Below, in pieces: positions 1-12,200 of a stretch of DNA of 62,000 nt. Each line of letters opens with the position of its first letter. Positions within the stretch are counted from its first letter, which is position 1. The position numbers and the translations under genes are program-made. The notes beneath the pieces were generated by a model. It saw nothing but the letters and a program-made list of their open reading frames with translations. It made no database searches and was not told where the DNA came from. Location: contig RPFO01002093.1 in the NCBI GenBank assembly GCA_009746045.1, positions 1 through 62,000 on the forward strand, given 5' to 3'. Source of the DNA: Mesostigma viride (Eukaryota > Streptophyta > Mesostigmatophyceae > Mesostigmatales > Mesostigmataceae).

Positions 1-51
1 GAGGGAGAGGGAGAGGGAGAGGGAGAGGAGAGAGAGAGAGAGAAGAGGAGG

Positions 52-101
<50 letters not shown>

Positions 102-705
102 AGAGAGAGAGAGAGAGAGGGAGGAGGGAGGAGAGAGGAGGGAGGGAGGGAGGGAGGGAGGGAGGGAGGGAGGGAGGGAGGGAGGAGGAGGGAGGGAGGG
201 AGGGAGGGAGAGGAGGGAGGGAGAGGGAGAGGGAGAGGGAGGGAGAGGGAGAGGGAGGGAGAGGAGGAGGGAGAGGGAGAGGGAGGGAGAGGGAGAGGGA
301 GAGGGAGGGAGGAGAGGGAGAGGAGAGGAGAGGGAGGGGAGAGGGAGAGGGAGAGGGAGAGGGAGAGGAGAGGGAGAGGGAGAGGGAGAGGGAGAGGGGA
401 GGGAGAGGAGAGGGAGAGGGAGAGGGAGAGGGAGAGGGAGAGGGAGAGGGAGAGGGAGAGGGAGAGGGAGAGGAGAGAGGGAGAGGGAGAGGGAGAGGGA
501 GAGGGAGAGGGAGAGGAGAGAGAGAGGAGAGAGGAGAGGAGAGAGGAGAGGGAGAGAGGAGAGAGAGAGGAGAGAAGGGAGGAGGGAGAGGGAGAGGAGA
601 GGGAGAGGGAGAGGGAGAGGGAGAGGAGAGGGAGAGGAGAGGGAGAGGGAGAGGGAGAGGGAGAGGAGAGGGAGAGGGAGAGGAGAGGAGGGAGAGGGAG
701 GGTTT
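1..705. repeat. GA-rich microsatellite
   Basis: About 700 bases of almost pure purine, built from GAGGGA, GGGA and GA units of irregular phase. No reading frame is supported. It lies at the very start of the window, so it may be the point where assembly stopped rather than a biological end. No telomere-type repeat is visible in it. Confidence 0.95.
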
Positions 706-1510
706 AGCCACATCGTGTTTTGTTCTTGGATTGATGACGCACCGCACGCAACGCTCGTGACCTGCACCCGCAGGCGAAAAAGAACGAACCACAATGATAG
801 CATGGTTGTGAGTGACAATTGACGACATCACGCTACAAGGAGCATGACGCAAAAGGGATTAAAAATCGGCATGAAAAACCTGGTGAAAAATAAGAGGGAG
901 AGGGGGGGAGAGGGAGAGGGAGAGAGAGTCGTCGTTCAGGAAGCCGGCATGACGCAAAATGGGATGAATACTCAACATGACAGGTGAAAAAACATGAGAA
1001 AAACAACGTACATAAAATCCCGCAACTCACTCTTGTTGTTGCTGATGCTGCTGTCGTTGTTCTTGTTGTCAGGCCCGTTGTTCTTGATTTAATGATGTAA
1101 GTGCTGCTCGTACGCAACGCTCGTGACCTGCACCCGCAGGCGAAAAAGAACGAACCACAATGATAGTATTGTTGTGAGTGACAATTGACGACATCACGCT
1201 ACAAGGAGCATGACGCAAAAGGGATTTAAAATCGGCATGAAAAACCTGGTGAAAAATAAGAGGGAGAGGGGGGGAGAGGGAGAGGGAGAGAGAGTCGTCG
1301 TTCAGGAAGCCGTCATGACGCAAAATGGGATGAATACTCAACATGCCAGGTGAAAAAAAAAATAGAAAAACCACGTACGTAAAATCCCGCAACTCACTCT
1401 TGTTGGAGCTGATGCTGCTGTCGTTGTTGTTGTTGTCAGGCCCGTTGTTCTTGATTTCCAAAGAAGAAAGCCGTGAAGCTGCTCGTACGCATTATGGGGG
1501 CTGCACCCGC
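706..1510. repeat. Tandem repeat, about 366-bp period, two and a bit copies
   Basis: The segment beginning ACGCAACGCTCGTGACC at 746 recurs at 1112, so the period is 366 bp. A third copy breaks off near 1510, where only the CACCCGCAGGCGAAAAAGAACG-like stretch remains. Each unit includes a short GA-rich tract (about 895-930 and 1260-1295) related to the flanking microsatellite. Minus-strand frames inside it are low-complexity Thr/Ser/Leu strings that repeat from copy to copy and are not credible genes. Confidence 0.85.
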
Positions 1511-1708
1511 AGGCGAAAAAGAACGTGGACCACAGTCGGTCACTGGACGTGCGGTGGCGGGCGTGGTGGGCGCATCCGGCGGTGCGCGCCTGCAAAACAC
1601 CGCATCAATTACCTGGGCGGGCTGGGTGCGCACCTTCCAAAGTCCCTGGTGTGTGTCAGTGCAGCGTCGACATGGCATGCGAGGATATGTGCGTACGTAC
1701 GACGAATC

Positions 1709-2296
1709 ATGTGAAACGACTGGTCCAACCTGAAAAATTTTAAATTTTTGCCGTGTCCAGTAACGGTCCTAGGTTGCACCCGCGGGACGTTCCGACAGCT
1801 GTACAGAAAAGATCACAAAGATACGCCGCGCAACGACGCCTGTGCCCGGCAAATCATTTGTGAGCCCGGAACTGAACAGTCACTGCAAATGTCGAGTATT
1901 TATTGCTCCATCCCCACAAAAAAGCGTTCCGGACCTGTTCGAAGCGAAGAGCACTGACAGGGATCGGACCCGAGCCAGATTTGTGTGCGGACCATGATGG
2001 CTGGCCTCCCTCACTCCGCAACCTCACTCTGGACGCAGGTTCGGATCCTGTCAGTGCTATTCGCTTCGAACAGTTCCGGAACGCTTTTTTTGGGGGGTGG
2101 AGCAATAGATTTTCGACGTTTGTAGTGACTGTTCAGTTCCCGACTCACATTTGCCGGGCACTGGCGTCATTCCGCGGCGTATCTTTCTGATCTATTCTGT
2201 ACAGCTGCCGGAACGTCCCGCGGGTGCAACCTAGGACCGTTACTGGACACGGCAAAAATTCAAAATTTTTTTAGGTTGGACCAGTCGTTTCACACC
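1709..2296. repeat. 588-bp imperfect inverted repeat (fold-back element)
   Basis: The sequence from about 1709 (GTGAAACGACTGGTCCAACC) reads again, reverse-complemented, up to about 2296. The arms share blocks such as GGTCCTAGGTTGCACCCGCG on the left and its complement at about 2221-2245. The match continues inward to CTGACAGG near 1955 and CCTGTCAG near 2050, leaving a loop of a few tens of bases around 2000. The arms differ at scattered positions, so the palindrome is old or tolerates drift. The two short opposed frames inside it (1854-2105 minus and 1903-2190 plus) translate to near-identical peptides because of the symmetry, so they are not evidence of coding. It could be a fold-back or MITE-like element, or a collapsed hairpin. 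Confidence 0.85.
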
Positions 2297-4104
2297 AAAC
2301 GACTTTTTGCACCAATAGGAGTCGACACTGCGTGTTCAGACTCCCAAGTACTCGGGCACCCACACCTGCCGGGGGAGTACATTGTAATGCTATTCACTAG
2401 AACAGTTCCGGATGTAGCGTTAGTGATGATGTTGTACAATATATTTCAATCACGTTTGTCAGAGTGTGCGTTTTTCCGACATGTAGGGCAGGTTGTACAA
2501 CATTCTGTGCGCCAACCATGTGTACTACATGTATCGATTAGTATCACTACATGTATATTCCGTCATGATCGCAGGATTAGTAACTACTGGGCTACATGTT
2601 AGTGTACCCTTACTAGGCTACTATGTAGAACCTTCAGAACCTGATTCTACCTTCCAAAATTCTAATTATGCGCCATGGATCAGTTTTGAAATGTAGAACG
2701 AGCCTACGTGGAGGGCATGACATCAGTCCAGCTGGCACCGCCGCGCACCATGACCGAGGGAACACGCCGTCACGTGCATGTAATGCAATGTTTGGAGACG
2801 ACGGGCATGCATGCATGGTTAATTTTTGGCGGCGAATATTTTCCGCGCCAAAAAAATTCCGCGGTACCCTCCGTACCGTGAAAAGTGGGTGCACGGTGCG
2901 CGCACCCCTTGCGGAAGTGGCCATGGCGACTGCTTTTAGACGAAACGTGACAAATCTGGCTCGCGGAAAGCAGAAAAAATGCTCGATTCTTGGAGAAAAT
3001 TAGTTACTGATTCTAATTTATGGTGGGATAGTTGCGATCTATAATGTCGCGGGCTCTTTTTCTTTACCATCGGCAGGGGGGTCCGGCCTGAATTTCTGTC
3101 GGGATGAATAAAGTATAATTGATGCCTGCAGGTGTGATTGTCGATTGTTGCCAGTTTTGATGGTCCTAATGGAAGCTAGTTTAATGATGTTTCTAAAGCC
3201 GTAAAAATTCCCGCTGCTATCTTTACCTTTCCCGTCATTTTGCGGTAAGATAACATTAGGCCTGCGCCATGCGCGCCCGACCTCTCCATGAAAGGGTGGC
3301 CTTTCTTGTGCGCCTGGGCACGAATAAATGCCCGTTATGGTACGTTCTTGTATTAAACGTCCTAAGATAGCGCTTTCCTGCTTTCTTACCTCGTTGAGCG
3401 TAAGCTTTTTGCCTTCTTTCCGGCCAGATGCAGCCATGAAGTTGCGGGTCCTGGCGCTGCATCGCTGGATTCCTGGATGTTTTTAAGCAAGTTCGTCTGT
3501 GACGTGGCTGGCTTGCTGCAGCGCGTGGCCCACAACCTGTCGGGAAGGTGTAATGCTTTTATTTCCATGCTTCTCTGAAATTTCTTTTGCTTTATAGACA
3601 GTTGTGTTCGAGGAAATTCACGCGGTCTTCCTAAGCAGCGGCATCATTTTCCCCAGACACTGACGAGCTGGCACCTGTCTCCTAAAGAGAGCGGCTCGTG
3701 CTTGTTAGAAAGGAGGCAGTGTGCATTTTGCGGGACACAATGCTTTGGTGGCACATGCGTCAGGTAGGCTGTTCCAATGGTCTCTTCACCTTTCCCACTG
3801 AGTAAATGTTAGCATTTGTCATGCTAACCAGAGCAGCTAGCCACAGGTTGGCTGGATAAAAAGTCAGCTTATTTTCTCTTTATATACTGCGTGTGTGGTC
3901 CTCCACGTGTCCGGCTTGTTGGGCATTTTGGAAGAGGGTTTATAATGTGTTGTTGGGTGGAACAACTTGGTTGTTGGCACAAAATCACACATTATTAGCC
4001 TGAGATAGGCATGACATATGCTGCTCAGGCGTGTCGTCCTACCAGCCTTGTTGTTAAGGGTAGACTCACAAGGCTGGCTGTGCCGATGGAGGGGTGGGGC
4101 GTGC
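2297..4104. other. No recognisable gene
   Basis: This is a more AT-balanced, apparently unique stretch. The longest open frames (for example 3039-3437 on the minus strand, 132 codons) show no motif I recognise, have no clear promoter, and overlap other frames of similar length. I see no RNA gene. It ends at the start of the GCATGCATG minisatellite. Confidence 0.5.
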
Positions 4105-4880
4105 TAGCCCCCCCCCACACCCACGCATGCATGCTAGCCCACCCCCACACCCACGCATGCATGCTAGCCCCGGCCCCGGCCCCCCCACACCCACGCATGC
4201 ATGCTAGCCCCCCCCACACCCACGCATGCATGCTAGCCCACACTCACACCCACGCATGCATGCTAGCCCACCCCCACACCCACGCATGCATGCTAGCCCC
4301 CCCACACACCCACGCATGCATGCCAGCCCCCCCACACACCCACGCATGCATGACCGCCCCCCCCACACCCACGCATGCATGCTAGCCCACCCCCACACCC
4401 ACGCATGCATGCTAGCCCCCCCACACACCCACGCATGGATGCCAGCCCCCACACACACCCACGCATGCATGACAGCCCCCCCACACACCCACGCATGCAT
4501 GCTAGCCCCCCACACACACCCACGCATGCATGCCAGCCCCCATACACACCCACGCATGCATGCCAGCCCCCCCCACACTTACGCATGCATGCTAGCCCCC
4601 CACACACACCCACGCATGCATGCCAGCCCCCCCCCACACCCACGCATGCATGCCAGCCCCCCCCCACACTTACGCATGCATGCTAGCCCCCCACACACAC
4701 CCACGCATGCATGCCAGCCCCCCCCCACACCCACGCATGCAGGCTAGCCCAACCCCACACCCACGCATGCATGCCAGCCCACCCCCACACCCACACGTGC
4801 ATGCCAGCCCACCCCCACACCCACGCATGCATGCCAGCCCACCCCCACACCCACGCGTGCATGCCAGCCCACCCCTAGCT
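4105..4880. repeat. Minisatellite, 25 copies of a unit of about 30 bp
   Basis: Twenty-five units of about 30 bases, each containing CACCCACGCATGCATGCTAG or a close variant, follow head to tail with slightly variable C runs between them. The core GCATGCATGC is self-complementary, so each unit can form a small hairpin. The first copies end in GCTAG; GCCAG becomes common from about copy 7 and dominates toward the right end. Open frames across it encode only His-Thr-His and Cys-Met repeats on both strands and are artefacts of the repeat. Confidence 0.95.
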
Positions 4881-5149
4881 TGAGCGTGCTTGTAAAGTTT
4901 TTGCATGGTTTATTAAAATGAGTGGAATATGTATTTATTGCATTAAATGTTAATTTTATTGATCATGAATGAAAATGGTCAACATTGCCGAAGTGCCCCT
5001 AAATTGCTCAATATTGTGTGCTCAAGAATTCAATGAGGATTGTCATCATGGAAACCCGCACAAATTCACGATTCCGGGCATGCATGTGAAAGTATCAAGA
5101 ACAATTTTCAATTAAGAATGGTATCTCATTGTTCCATGAATCAATATGA

Positions 5150-6205
5150 CTCCATGTACGTAGACAAGCCATGATGACCCCATGGGAGCCTAAATCCTCA
5201 TCATTAAATACATAAATGCCACCCATGTACGTAGACGGGCCATGATGACACCAATGGAGCCTGAATCCTCATCATTAATTACATAAATGCCAACCATGTA
5301 CATAGACAAGCCATGATGACACCATGGGAGCCTGAATCCTCATCATTAAATACATAAATGCCAACCATGTACGTAGGCCAGCCATGATGACACTATGGGA
5401 GCCTGAATCCTCATCATTAATTTCATACATGCCAACAACACGTAGACGGGCCATAATGACACCACGGGAGCCTGAATCCTCATCATTTATTTTATGAGAC
5501 ATCCATGTACGTAGGCCAGCCATGATGACACCATGGGAGCCTGAATCCTCCACATTTTTTTTCTGAGACATCCATGTACGTAGGCCAGCCATGATGACAC
5601 CATGGGAGCCTGAATCCTCATCATTAAATACATACATGCCATCCATGTACGTAGACAGGCCATGATGACACCATGGGAGCCTGAATCCTCATCATTAATT
5701 ACATAAATGCCAACCATGTACGTAGACGGGCCATGATGACACCATGGGAGCCTGAATCCTCATCATTTTTTTTATGAGACATCCATGTACGTAGGCCAGC
5801 CATGATGACACCATGGGAGCCTGAATCCTCGTCATTTTTTTTTCTTTGACATCCATATACGTAGACGGGCCATGATGACACCATGGGAGCCTGAATCCTC
5901 ATCATTAATTACATACATGCCATCCATGTACGTAGACGGGCCATGATGACACCATGGGAGCCTGAATCCTCATCATTTACTATTCCTTGACATCCATGTA
6001 CGTAGGCCAGCCATGGAGACATTATGGGAGCCTGAATCCTCCTCGTTAATTACATAAATGCCAACCATGTACGTAGACAAGCCATGATGACACCATGGGA
6101 GCCTGAATCCTCATCATTTACTATTCCTTGACATCCATGTACGTAGACGGGCCATGATGACACCATGGGAGCCTGAATCCTCATCATTAATTACATGGAT
6201 GGCAT
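5150..6205 (-). repeat. Inverted arm of the 70-bp satellite
   Basis: About 15 units of the same roughly 70-bp repeat that fills 6205-18170, but in the opposite orientation. Here the core reads CCATGGGAGCCTGAATCCTC, the reverse complement of GAGGATTCAGGCTCCCATGG. The orientation changes cleanly near 6205, where ATTACATGGATGGCATTTAT joins the two arms. The first unit is degenerate and follows AT-rich unique sequence (4881-5149) in which I see no gene. Confidence 0.95.
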
Positions 6206-9200
6206 TTATGTATTTAATGATGAGGATTCAGGCTCCCATGGTGTCTCCATGGCTGGCCTACGTACATGGATGTCAAGGAATAGTAAATGATGAGGATTCA
6301 GGCTCCCATGGTGTCATCATGGCCTGTCTACGTACATGGATGGCATGTATGTAATTAATGATGAGGATTCAGGCTCCCATGGTGTCATCATGGCTTGTCT
6401 ACGTACATGGTTGGCATTTATGTAATTAATGAGGAGGATTCAGGCTCCCATGGTGTCATCATGGCTTGTCTACGTACATGGTTGGCATTTATGTAATTAA
6501 TGATGAGGATTCAGGCTCCCATGGTGTCTCCATGGCTGGCCTACGTACATGGATGTCAAGGAATAGTAAATGAGGAGGATTCAGGCTCCCATGGTGTCAT
6601 CATGGCCCGTGTACGTACATGGATGGCATGTATGTAATTAATGAGGAGGATTCAGGCTCCCATGGTGTCATCATGGCTGGCCTACGTACATGGATGTCAA
6701 AGAAAAAGAAATGATGAGGATTCAGGCTCCCATGGTGTCATCATGGCTGGCCTACGTACATGGATGTCTCATAAAATAAATGATGAGGATTCAGGCTCCC
6801 ATGGTGTCATCATGGCTTGTCTACCTACATTGTTGGCATGTATGTAATTAATGATGAGGATTCAGGCTCCCATGGTGTCTCCATGGCTGGCCTACGTACA
6901 TGAATGGCATTTATGTAATTAATGATGAGGATTCAGGCTCCCATGGGGTCATCATGGCTTGTCTACGTACATGGTTGGCATTTATGTAATTAACGAGGAG
7001 GATTCAGGCTCCCATGGTGTCTCCATGGCTGGCCTACGTACATGGATGTCAAGGAATAGTAAATGATGAGGATTCAGGCTCCCATGGTGTCATCATGGCC
7101 CGTGTACGTACATGGATGGCATGTATGTAATTAATGATGAGGATTCAGGCTCCCATGGTGTCATCATGGCCCGTCTACGTACATGGATGTCAAAGAAAAA
7201 AAAATGATGAGGATTCAGGCTCCCATGGTGTCATCATGGCTGGCCTACGTACATGGATGTTTCATAAAAAAAATGATGAGGATTCAGGCTCCCATGGTGT
7301 CATCATGGCCCGTCTACGTACATGGTTGGCATTTATGTAATTAATGAAGAGGATTCAGGCTCCCATGGTGTCATCATGGCCCGTCTACGTACATGGATGT
7401 CAAGGAATAGTAAATGATGAGGATTCAGGCTCCCATGGGGTCATCATGGCTTGTCTACGTACATGGTTGGCATTTATGTAATTAACGAGGAGGATTCAGG
7501 CTCCATTGGTGTCATCATGGCTGGCCTACGTACATGGATGTCAAGGAATAGTAAATGATGAGGATTCAGGCTCCCATGGTGTCATCATGGCTTGTCTACG
7601 TACATGGTTGGCATTTATGTAATTAATGAGGAGGATTCAGGCTCCCATGGTGTCTCCATGGCTGGCCTACGTACATGGATGGCATTTATGTATTTAATGA
7701 TGAGGATTCAGGCTCCCATGGTGTCATCATGGCTTGTCTACCTACATGGTTGGCATTTATGTAACCTGAATCCTCTCATTAAGAAAATGAAGAGGATTCA
7801 GGCTCCATTGGTGTCATCATGGCTGGCCTACGTACATGGATGTCAAGGAATAGTAAATGATGAGGATTCAGGCTCCCATGGTGTCATCATGGCCCGTCTA
7901 CGTACATGGATGTCAAGGAATAGTAAATGATGAGGATTCAGGCTCCCATGGGGTCATCATGGCTTGTCTACGTACATGGTTGGCATTTATGTAATTAACG
8001 AGGAGGATTCAGGCTCCATTGGTGTCATCATGGCTGGCCTACGTACATGGATGTCAAGGAATAGTAAATGATGAGGATTCAGGCTCCCATGGTGTCATCA
8101 TGGCTTGTCTACGTACATGGTTGGCATTTATGTAATTAATGAGGAGGATTCAGGCTCCCATGGTGTCATCATGGCCCGTCTACGTACATGGATGGCATTT
8201 ATGTAATTAATGATGAGGATTCAGGCTCCCATGGGGTCATCATGGCTTGTCTACGTACATGGTTGGCATTTATGTAATTAATGAGGAGGATTCAGGCTCC
8301 CATGGTGTCTCCATGGCTGGCCTACGTACATGGATGTCAAGGAATAGTAAATGATGAGGATTCAGGCTCCCATGGTGTCATCATGGCCTGTCTACGTACA
8401 TGGATGGCATGTATGTAATTAATGATGAGGATTCAGGCTCCCATGGTGTCATCATGGCTTGTCTACGTACATGGATGGCATGTATGTAATTAATGATGAG
8501 GATTCAGGCTCCATTGGTGTCATCATGGCTGGCCTACGTATGTACATGGATGTCAAAGAAAAAAAAAATGATGAGGATTCAGGCTCCCATGGTGTCATCA
8601 TTGCCCGTGTATGTACATGGTTGGCATTTATGTAATTAATGATGAGGATTCAGGCTCCATTGGTGTCATCATTGCCCGTGTATGTACATGGTTGGCATTT
8701 ATGTATGTAATTAATGATGAGGATTCAGGCTCCATTGGTGTCATCATGGCTGGCCTACGTATGTACATGGATGTCAAAGAAAAAAAAATGATGAGGATTC
8801 AGGCTCCCATGGTGTCATCATGGCCCGTCTACGTACATGGATGTCAAGGAATAGTAAATGATGAGGATTCAGGCTCCCATGGTGTCAGATGTCATGGCCT
8901 GTCTACGTACATGGATGGCATGTATGTAATTAATGATGAGAATTCAGGCTCCATTGGTGTCATCATGGCTGGCCTACGTATGTACATGGATGTCAAAGAA
9001 AAAAAAATGATGAGGATTCAGGCTCCCATGGTGTCATCATGGCCCGTCTACGTACATGGATGTCAAGGAATAGTAAATGATGAGGATTCAGGCTCCCATG
9101 GTGTCATCATGGCCTGTCTACGTACATGGATGGCATGTATGTATTTAATGATGAGGATTCAGGCTCCCATGGTGTCATCATGGCTGGCCTACGTACATGG

Positions 9201-12200
9201 ATGTCTCAGAAAAAAAATGATGAGGATTCAGGCTCCCATGGTGTCATCATGGCTGGCCTACGTACATGGATGTCAAAGAAAAAAAAATGATGAGGATTCA
9301 GGCTCCCGTGGTGTCATTATGGCCCGTCTACGTGTTGTTGGCATGTATGAAATTAATGATGAGGATTCAGGCTCCCATAGTGTCATCATGGCTGGCCTAC
9401 GTACATGGTTGGCATTTATGTAATTAATGATGAGGATTCAGGCTCCCATGGTGTCATCATTGCCCGTGTATGTACATGGTTGGCATTTATGTAATTAATG
9501 ATGAGGATTCAGGCTCCATTGGTGTCATCATGGCCCGTCTACGTACATGGACCGTGGCATTTATGTATTTAATGATGAGGATTCAGGCTCCCATGGGGTC
9601 ATTGATGATCATGGCATTTATGTATGTAATTAATGATGAGGATTCAGGCTCCATTGGTGTCATCATGGCTGGCCTACGTACATGGATGTCAAGGAATAGT
9701 AAATGATGAGGATTCAGGCTCCCATGGTGTCATCATGGCCCGTCTACGTACATGGATGTCAAGGAATAGTAAATGATGAGGATTCAGGCTCCCATGGGGT
9801 CATCATGGCTTGTCTACGTACATGGTTGGCATTTATGTAATTAACGAGGAGGATTCAGGCTCCATTGGTGTCATCATGGCTGGCCTACGTACATGGATGT
9901 CAAGGAATAGTAAATGATGAGGATTCAGGCTCCCATGGTGTCATCATGGCTTGTCTACGTACATGGTTGGCATTTATGTAATTAATGAGGAGGATTCAGG
10001 CTCCCATGGTGTCATCATGGCCCGTCTACGTACATGGATGGCATTTATGTAATTAATGATGAGGATTCAGGCTCCCATGGGGTCATCATGGCTTGTCTAC
10101 GTACATGGTTGGCATTTATGTAATTAATGAGGAGGATTCAGGCTCCCATGGTGTCTCCATGGCTGGCCTACGTACATGGATGTCAAGGAATAGTAAATGA
10201 TGAGGATTCAGGCTCCCATGGTGTCATCATGGCCTGTCTACGTACATGGATGGCATGTATGTAATTAATGATGAGGATTCAGGCTCCCATGGTGTCATCA
10301 TGGCTTGTCTACGTACATGGATGGCATGTATGTAATTAATGATGAGGATTCAGGCTCCATTGGTGTCATCATGGCTGGCCTACGTATGTACATGGATGTC
10401 AAAGAAAAAAAAAATGATGAGGATTCAGGCTCCCATGGTGTCATCATTGCCCGTGTATGTACATGGTTGGCATTTATGTAATTAATGATGAGGATTCAGG
10501 CTCCATTGGTGTCATCATTGCCCGTGTATGTACATGGTTGGCATTTATGTATGTAATTAATGATGAGGATTCAGGCTCCATTGGTGTCATCATGGCTGGC
10601 CTACGTATGTACATGGATGTCAAAGAAAAAAAAATGATGAGGATTCAGGCTCCCATGGTGTCATCATGGCCCGTCTACGTACATGGATGTCAAGGAATAG
10701 TAAATGATGAGGATTCAGGCTCCCATGGTGTCAGATGTCATGGCCTGTCTACGTACATGGATGGCATGTATGTAATTAATGATGAGAATTCAGGCTCCAT
10801 TGGTGTCATCATGGCTGGCCTACGTATGTACATGGATGTCAAAGAAAAAAAAATGATGAGGATTCAGGCTCCCATGGTGTCATCATGGCCCGTCTACGTA
10901 CATGGATGTCAAGGAATAGTAAATGATGAGGATTCAGGCTCCCATGGTGTCATCATGGCCTGTCTACGTACATGGATGGCATGTATGTATTTAATGATGA
11001 GGATTCAGGCTCCCATGGTGTCATCATGGCTGGCCTACGTACATGGATGTCTCAGAAAAAAAATGATGAGGATTCAGGCTCCCATGGTGTCATCATGGCT
11101 GGCCTACGTACATGGATGTCAAAGAAAAAAAAATGATGAGGATTCAGGCTCCCGTGGTGTCATTATGGCCCGTCTACGTGTTGTTGGCATGTATGAAATT
11201 AATGATGAGGATTCAGGCTCCCATAGTGTCATCATGGCTGGCCTACGTACATGGTTGGCATTTATGTAATTAATGATGAGGATTCAGGCTCCCATGGTGT
11301 CATCATTGCCCGTGTATGTACATGGTTGGCATTTATGTAATTAATGATGAGGATTCAGGCTCCATTGGTGTCATCATGGCCCGTCTACGTACATGGACCG
11401 TGGCATTTATGTATTTAATGATGAGGATTCAGGCTCCCATGGGGTCATTGATGATCATGGCATTTATGTATGTAATTAATGATGAGGATTCAGGCTCCAT
11501 TGGTGTCATCATGGCTGGCCTACGTATGTACATGGATGTCAAAGAAAAAAAAATGATGAGGATTCAGGCTCCCATGGTGTCATCATGGCCCGTCTACGTA
11601 CATGGATGTCAAGGAATAGTAAATGATGAGGATTCAGGCTCCCATGGTGTCATCATGGCCTGTCTACGTACATGGATGGCATGTATGTATTAATGATGAG
11701 GATTCAGGCTCCCATGGTGTCATCATGGCTGGCCTACGTACATGGATGTCTCAGAAAAAAAATGATGAGGATTCAGGCTCCCATGGTGTCATCATGGCTG
11801 GCCTACGTACATGGATGTCAAAGAAAAAAAATGATCAGGATTCAGGCTCCCGTGGTGTCATTATGGCCCGTCTACGTGTTGTTGGCATGTATGAAATTAA
11901 TGAGGAGGATTCAGGCTCCCATGGTGTCATCATGGCCCGTCTACTTACATGGATGGCATTTATGTAATTAATGATGAGGATTCAGGCTCCCATGGGTCAT
12001 CATGGCTTGTCTACGTACATGGTTGGCATTTATGTAATTAATGAGGAGGATTCAGGCTCCCATGGTGTCTCCATGGCTGGCCTACGTACATGGATGTCAA
12101 GGAATAGTAAATGATGAGGATTCAGGCTCCCGTGGTGTCATCATGGCCCGTCTACGTACATGGATGGCATTTATGTAATTAATGATGAGGATTCAGGCTC

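Noticed and set aside
1-705. Telomere repeat at the window start
   Set aside because: The GA-rich tract has no regular 5-8 base telomere unit and no change of strand composition. It is ordinary microsatellite DNA.
3039-3437. 132-codon minus-strand frame in the repeat-rich left part
   Set aside because: No motif, no promoter-like box, and overlapping frames of similar length. Not enough to call a gene.
4011-4906. Frames encoding His-Thr-His-Ala-Cys-Met repeats on both strands
   Set aside because: Both strands are open because of the repeat composition. The period is not a fixed multiple of three, and there is no promoter or non-repetitive domain.
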